This document shows positions 60,921 to 64,000 of a stretch of DNA of 64,000 bases, piece by piece. The translations under genes were made by a program, and so were the position numbers. The DNA is from Lachnoclostridium edouardi (GTDB taxonomy: Bacteria; Bacillota; Clostridia; Lachnospirales; Lachnospiraceae), in contig NZ_OESQ01000001.1 in the NCBI RefSeq assembly GCF_900240245.1, positions 124,001-188,000 of the forward strand. The letters are read 5' to 3'. The stretch's first letter is position 1, and each line of letters begins with the position of its first letter. The notes below the pieces were generated by a model. It was not told where the DNA came from. It ran no database searches and was given only the letters and a program-made list of their open reading frames with translations.

Positions 60921-61919
60921 TTATTTCTCCCGTCTGCGCTTAGGACGCACACTGCTTTTATTGGCCTTAGCCTCATAATCGTCATAGGCCTGTACAATTT
61001 TTTGAACAAGAGGATGGCGGACCACGTCGCTGTTCGTCAACTGGCAAAATCCTATATCGTCAATTTTATGAAGGATTTTCATGGCCATATCCAGTCCTGA
61101 CACAGCCCCTGCAGGCAGATCCTTTTGTGTTTGGTCTCCGGTGACAATTACCTTGGAGCCAAAACCAATTCTGGTAAGGAACATTTTCATCTGTGCAGGA
61201 GTAGTATTTTGCGCTTCATCCAAAATAATGTATGCGCTGTCTAAGGTACGCCCTCTCATATAAGCCAAAGGAGCTACCTCGATCAGTCCCTTTTCAGAGT
61301 TGTGGAGAAAGCTTTCTGCCCCCATGATCTGATATAGGGCGTCATAGAGCGGTCTTAAATAAGGGTCTATTTTACTTTGCAGATCTCCTGGCAGAAAGCC
61401 CAGCTTCTCTCCCGCCTCAATGGCAGGCCTGGTGAGAATAATTCTGTTTACATCTCCGTTTTTAAAAGCCTGAATTGCCATAGCCATGGCCAGATAGGTT
61501 TTTCCTGTACCCGCCGGTCCCACGCCGAAAACAATCATTTTTTTCCGGATGGTATCTACATAATGCTTTTGTCCCATAGTTTTAGGCTTTACAGGCTTGC
61601 CGTTAATGGTACGGCATATAATGTCTTTGTCAATTTCCAAAATCTGACTGTCTTTTTCCGTAAAGGACAGGGACAATGCATAGTCTACATTTTGTTCTGT
61701 AATAGTATTGCCCCGTTTGGAAAGCTCAATCAGATTGCTGAATACGCTTTTTGCTTTTTGTATAGTATCTTCCGGTCCTATAATTTTGAGAGCGCCGTCT
61801 CTGGCAATCATAGTCACATGAAGAGTCCGTTCTATCTTTTTCAGATAGCTGTCAAACTGCCCGCACACATTTCTTTCATGTTCTGCAGGAATATCAATCA
61901 TTGTTTCCACTACGCTCAT
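60921..61919 (-). CDS. phoH: PhoH-family ATPase
   Basis: 332-aa cytoplasmic P-loop ATPase of the PhoH/PhoL type, usually linked to ybeY and probably an RNA-acting ATPase. An N-terminal KH-like region precedes the ATPase with GPAGTGKTYLAMAMA, TRPAIEAGEKLGFLPGD, ILDEAQNTTPAQMKMFLTR and VTGDQTQKDLP. The start at 61919 overlaps yqfD by 26 nt with AGGAG rather distant; an in-frame ATG at 61901 is an alternative. Confidence 0.96.
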   Translation of the reverse strand: MSVVETMIDIPAEHERNVCGQFDSYLKKIERTLHVTMIARDGALKIIGPEDTIQKAKSVFSNLIELSKRGNTITEQNVDYALSLSFTEKDSQILEIDKDIICRTINGKPVKPKTMGQKHYVDTIRKKMIVFGVGPAGTGKTYLAMAMAIQAFKNGDVNRIILTRPAIEAGEKLGFLPGDLQSKIDPYLRPLYDALYQIMGAESFLHNSEKGLIEVAPLAYMRGRTLDSAYIILDEAQNTTPAQMKMFLTRIGFGSKVIVTGDQTQKDLPAGAVSGLDMAMKILHKIDDIGFCQLTNSDVVRHPLVQKIVQAYDDYEAKANKSSVRPKRRREK

Positions 61920-63141
61920 CTGTTTTGTTAATCTCCTCTGTGTCGTTAATCGGTATAAATGGTCTGGCAGCGCCGATAGATTCTTCTCCTGCCGCCCAGG
62001 CAGTTATTGTAAACTCCAGGCCGTTCTCTTGTATTTTAACATTATTTTCAGTAATCTGCACCCCTTTTTCACGTAAATTTTCCAGGAACTGTATATTGAT
62101 TTTGTCCTTTAAATCATTTTTTTCTTCTTCTGTATAGGGTCTTTCATAAGTATTGTATTCTTTTCCGTGAATCATCCCCCAATATACAGGCAAGTAAAAA
62201 TTTTCAAATAAGGTCAGCTGATGCTCCTCCATAGTAAATTTCCACTTAGATTCCTGACTTTTAGGAGGGAGAAAATGAAATGCAAATTGAACAAATTGAA
62301 GGAAAAAGCCGTGCCGTTTCCTTCCTGTGTCCATTTCCAGCACGTTCCAGCCTGAAAATGTGCGTACTGTTTTATATTCTGTGGCGGCAAAAATATCTGC
62401 GTCGGCATGAACCGGATTTTCTGCTACTACTTGTTCACTGTCATCTGTAATTGGAATAAGGCCCTGGACTAATACCTGGCCTTCTTCTACCTGGTCTCCA
62501 GGCTTTACTAAGGCTTTGCCAGAGCGCACAATTATTTTAGTTATTACACCGCTTTTTTCAGCCACCAAATCGCAGGGAGACTGGTCTTTGATTGGGATAG
62601 AGGAAAGCACGTCGTTTTCCTTTATTTTAACCAACAGTCTGGTTCCTGATACCTGAGCGGAAACCCAGGTGATTTCAGGAAATTCAGTTCTGATTGCGCT
62701 TTCCAGATAATCGCAGTCCATCTGAGATTTTTTCATGCCGCAGCGGATTCCTTCTTCATTCATAAATTTTATTAAAGTATCCGAGGTATATCTGTAATTC
62801 CCGGAAAGGGTGATGTTCCAAATAAAAAGGGACATCATATAAAGTATGAGAAAAAATGAAAATACTCCTAAAAAGTACAGCTTACGCCGTCTATTCCTGT
62901 ATAAAAAAAAAGGCAGGCCCAATTTTTTTTGTATCCTGACTTTTACCTCTGATTTTTTTACAAGAGGCTTACAGTTTAAAAAGCCGTCTACTGTCATGGC
63001 GCATTCATAGCCATCTTCACGGCATTCCAGGTTCCACACCTCAATGTTGTGTTTCCGGCACATATTAAAAAAACGTTCTGGTGAAAATCCTGTTAAATGA
63101 AGCTTCAGATATCCGTTTAAATAATGTTTTAATTTTACCAC
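61894..63141 (-). CDS. yqfD: Sporulation protein YqfD
   Basis: About 415 aa. An N-terminal cytoplasmic domain (KLHLTGFSPERFFNMCRKHNI) precedes one membrane segment (about 88-108) and a large extracytoplasmic domain that includes a FtsQ-like POTRA stretch (ITLSGNYRYT) and a barrel-sandwich-like part (VRSGKALVKPGDQVEEGQVLVQG). YqfD is conserved in endospore formers. Either GTG at 63141 (8 nt after GGGAG) or TTG at 63144 could start it; I prefer the GTG. It lies between yqfC and phoH as in Bacillus. Confidence 0.94.
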   Translation of the reverse strand: MVKLKHYLNGYLKLHLTGFSPERFFNMCRKHNIEVWNLECREDGYECAMTVDGFLNCKPLVKKSEVKVRIQKKLGLPFFLYRNRRRKLYFLGVFSFFLILYMMSLFIWNITLSGNYRYTSDTLIKFMNEEGIRCGMKKSQMDCDYLESAIRTEFPEITWVSAQVSGTRLLVKIKENDVLSSIPIKDQSPCDLVAEKSGVITKIIVRSGKALVKPGDQVEEGQVLVQGLIPITDDSEQVVAENPVHADADIFAATEYKTVRTFSGWNVLEMDTGRKRHGFFLQFVQFAFHFLPPKSQESKWKFTMEEHQLTLFENFYLPVYWGMIHGKEYNTYERPYTEEEKNDLKDKINIQFLENLREKGVQITENNVKIQENGLEFTITAWAAGEESIGAARPFIPINDTEEINKTDERSGNND

Positions 63142-63161
63142 CAAGTCAGCTCCCTTCTTTT

Positions 63162-63434
63162 TTAATTTCCGTCCAGCTGGACAGAAGAGATGCAGCCGGA
63201 AATCTTCATTTCTTCATCATCATAATATTCAATTTTTAGTTTTTTACCGCAAATAGAAATAATACCTGTTTTAGACTGAATTTTTACCTGACCTTCACTG
63301 TAAAATAAAATCTTTCTATAATTTTCTACCAGCACTGCTCTTCTGCCTTCCAGAGAAATTAAAGGCTCTCCTAAGCATACGTCTCTTGGAAGCTTCATAG
63401 CTGAGACAGCGGCTGTTTTTAATTTATCTCCCAT
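63162..63434 (-). CDS. yqfC: Sporulation protein YqfC
   Basis: 90-aa protein found in spore-forming Firmicutes, normally upstream of yqfD. PRDVCLGEPLISLEGR, LVENYRKILFYSEG and GIISICGKKLKIEYYDDEEMKI (quoted in parts only: GIISICGK, LKIEYYDDEE) match the YqfC pattern. It may be a small forespore-expressed regulator or adaptor of YqfD; the function is unknown. It lies about 20 nt before yqfD. Confidence 0.92.
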   Translation of the reverse strand: MGDKLKTAAVSAMKLPRDVCLGEPLISLEGRRAVLVENYRKILFYSEGQVKIQSKTGIISICGKKLKIEYYDDEEMKISGCISSVQLDGN

Positions 63435-63522
63435 TTTCTGCCTCCGGCAGCACTGTCATTATATCATATGGCCTTTGGCGTCCTATTATTATGAAATAAA
63501 AAGAATCTTTTCTATAGAGCCG

Positions 63523-63553
63523 AAAAAATCCCCGGTGAAACCTCACCGGGGAT
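63523..63553 (-). terminator. Rho-independent terminator of rpsU
   Basis: On the - strand an 11-bp perfect GC-rich stem (ATCCCCGGTGA / TCACCGGGGAT, 63553-63543 with 63538-63528), a 4-nt loop and a U run. It lies 10 nt after the rpsU stop and separates rpsU from yqfC. Confidence 0.93.
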
Positions 63554-63563
63554 ACGGTCTTAA

Positions 63564-63740
63564 TTAATTGAATTTACGTTTTCTTGCAGCTTCAGACTTT
63601 TTCTTACGTCTTACGCTTGGCTTCTCGTAATGTTCTCTCTTACGGATTTCCTGCTGAATCCCAGCCTTAGCACAGTTTCTTTTGAATCTGCGTAAAGCGC
63701 TGTCCAAACTTTCGTTATCTTTTACAATTACGTTTGACAT
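63564..63740 (-). CDS. rpsU: 30S ribosomal protein S21
   Basis: 58-aa small-subunit protein near the anti-Shine-Dalgarno platform. Translation of the - strand gives [19 protein letters not shown], then [20 protein letters not shown] and a C-terminus rich in Lys/Arg ([19 protein letters not shown]), all diagnostic. GGAGGGAGG lies upstream of the ATG, somewhat far. It has its own promoter (63822-63849) and terminator, and sits upstream of yqfC-yqfD-phoH as in Bacillus. Confidence 0.97.
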   Translation of the reverse strand: MSNVIVKDNESLDSALRRFKRNCAKAGIQQEIRKREHYEKPSVRRKKKSEAARKRKFN

Positions 63741-63821
63741 AGCTCACACCTAACCTCCCTCCAGTTGCATAATTTAGAGTGCGAAAAAACAACTGTTTGG
63801 GTATTTTATAGCACTGCTATG

Positions 63822-63849
63822 ATTATATCATAAAATCTTCATTCGTCAA
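63822..63849 (-). promoter_or_regulatory. rpsU promoter
   Basis: Read on the - strand: TTGACG (complement of 63844-63849), a 16-nt spacer and TATAAT (complement of 63822-63827). Transcription would start near 63815, about 75 nt before the ATG. Confidence 0.72.
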
Positions 63850-63879
63850 CAACATTTTGCAAAATATTCAATTTTTGCC

Positions 63880-64000
63880 TTATTTTACTTGTTCAGATAT
63901 AACCTGCACTGCCTTCTTTAAAGCCTCTTCTACTCCTGCAGGATTCTTTCCGCCGGCCTGAGCCATATTAGGCCGGCCGCCGCCTCCTCCTCCTACAAGA
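63880..64000 (-). CDS. alaS: Alanyl-tRNA synthetase, C-terminal fragment
   Basis: The last 39 codons of a gene that enters from the right edge. The - strand frame reads [17 protein letters not shown], the glycine-rich end of the AlaRS C-terminal (DHHA1-type) domain, then a helix ending VISEQVK and TAA. AlaRS charges tRNA-Ala and edits Ser/Gly mischarging. Only this tail is visible, so domain integrity cannot be judged. No clear terminator lies between it and the rpsU promoter. Confidence 0.88.
   Translation of the reverse strand, partial: LVGGGGGGRPNMAQAGGKNPAGVEEALKKAVQVISEQVK

Noticed and set aside
1..64000. CRISPR arrays, insertion sequences, rRNA and tRNA genes
   Set aside because: None seen by eye on either strand; a tRNAscan/CRISPR search was not possible here.

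Overview
The window is a chromosomal segment of a low-to-moderate GC, spore-forming Clostridia, most likely Lachnospiraceae. The evidence is the gene content and order: yqfC-yqfD-phoH-ybeY next to rpsU, an L27 with the N-terminal extension that needs the Prp protease, a MinCDE system that includes MinE, a PBP2 with a large insertion, a HisIE fused to a HisA/HisF-like barrel, and a divergent lexA/LysM pair. Many stops are TGA, so the standard bacterial code applies. Almost everything is housekeeping. I see no prophage, CRISPR array, transposase, rRNA or tRNA.

Layout. (1) 1-2570, + strand: the end of hisIE, then pepT. (2) 2571-4882: a small accessory island holding one solitary HipA-like kinase with its own promoter and terminator, followed by a separate promoter and a leader of about 270 nt. 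(3) 4883-14425, + strand: two radical-SAM-associated genes, RNase G, an esterase with a convergent auto-repressed PadR regulator, then rplU-prp-rpmA, obgE-yhbY-nadD-yqeK-rsfS. (4) 14500-17616: lexA divergent from a small exported LysM protein that I read as a YneA-type SOS division inhibitor, with three LexA boxes between them, then a Tet(M)-like translational GTPase. (5) 17757-23613, - strand: PH-domain protein, tyrosine recombinase, TtcA-like enzyme, LCP wall-polymer ligase and an NlpC/P60 hydrolase. (6) 23818-25635, + strand: glmS. (7) 25694-64000, all - strand. In transcription order (high to low coordinates) this holds alaS (partial), rpsU, yqfC, yqfD, phoH, ybeY, a DUF3048 lipoprotein broken by an in-frame TGA, a SpoVB-like flippase, a BofC-like protein, two flavoproteins, proB, DUF896, 5-formyl-THF cyclo-ligase, proA, miaB, mutS, mutL, miaA, a methionine gamma-lyase family protein, DUF4321, radC, mreC, mreD, PBP2, minC, minD, minE, rodA, mgsA, a D,D-carboxypeptidase, a P-loop protein, an HlyD-like protein, yggS, sepF, ylmH, aroB, lspA, an RluD-type synthase and a cytidylate kinase-like protein.

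How the genes work together. The right two thirds is largely a cell-envelope, division and shape region (MreCD, PBP2, RodA, MinCDE, SepF, LCP, NlpC/P60, D,D-carboxypeptidase, LspA, GlmS for wall precursors). It is interleaved with mismatch repair (MutSL), tRNA modification (MiaA, MiaB) and sporulation genes. The left third is mainly ribosome and RNA biology (L21, L27, Prp, ObgE, YhbY, RsfS, RNase G).

The points most worth a second look are: the in-frame TGA in the DUF3048 gene; the lexA/LysM SOS module with a LexA box inside a consensus promoter; the orphan HipA-like kinase with an unrecognised C-terminal extension; the Tet(M)-like GTPase; and the conserved gene slots that are empty here (mreB, hfq, divIVA, ylmG). 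I do not see an obviously new multi-gene system.
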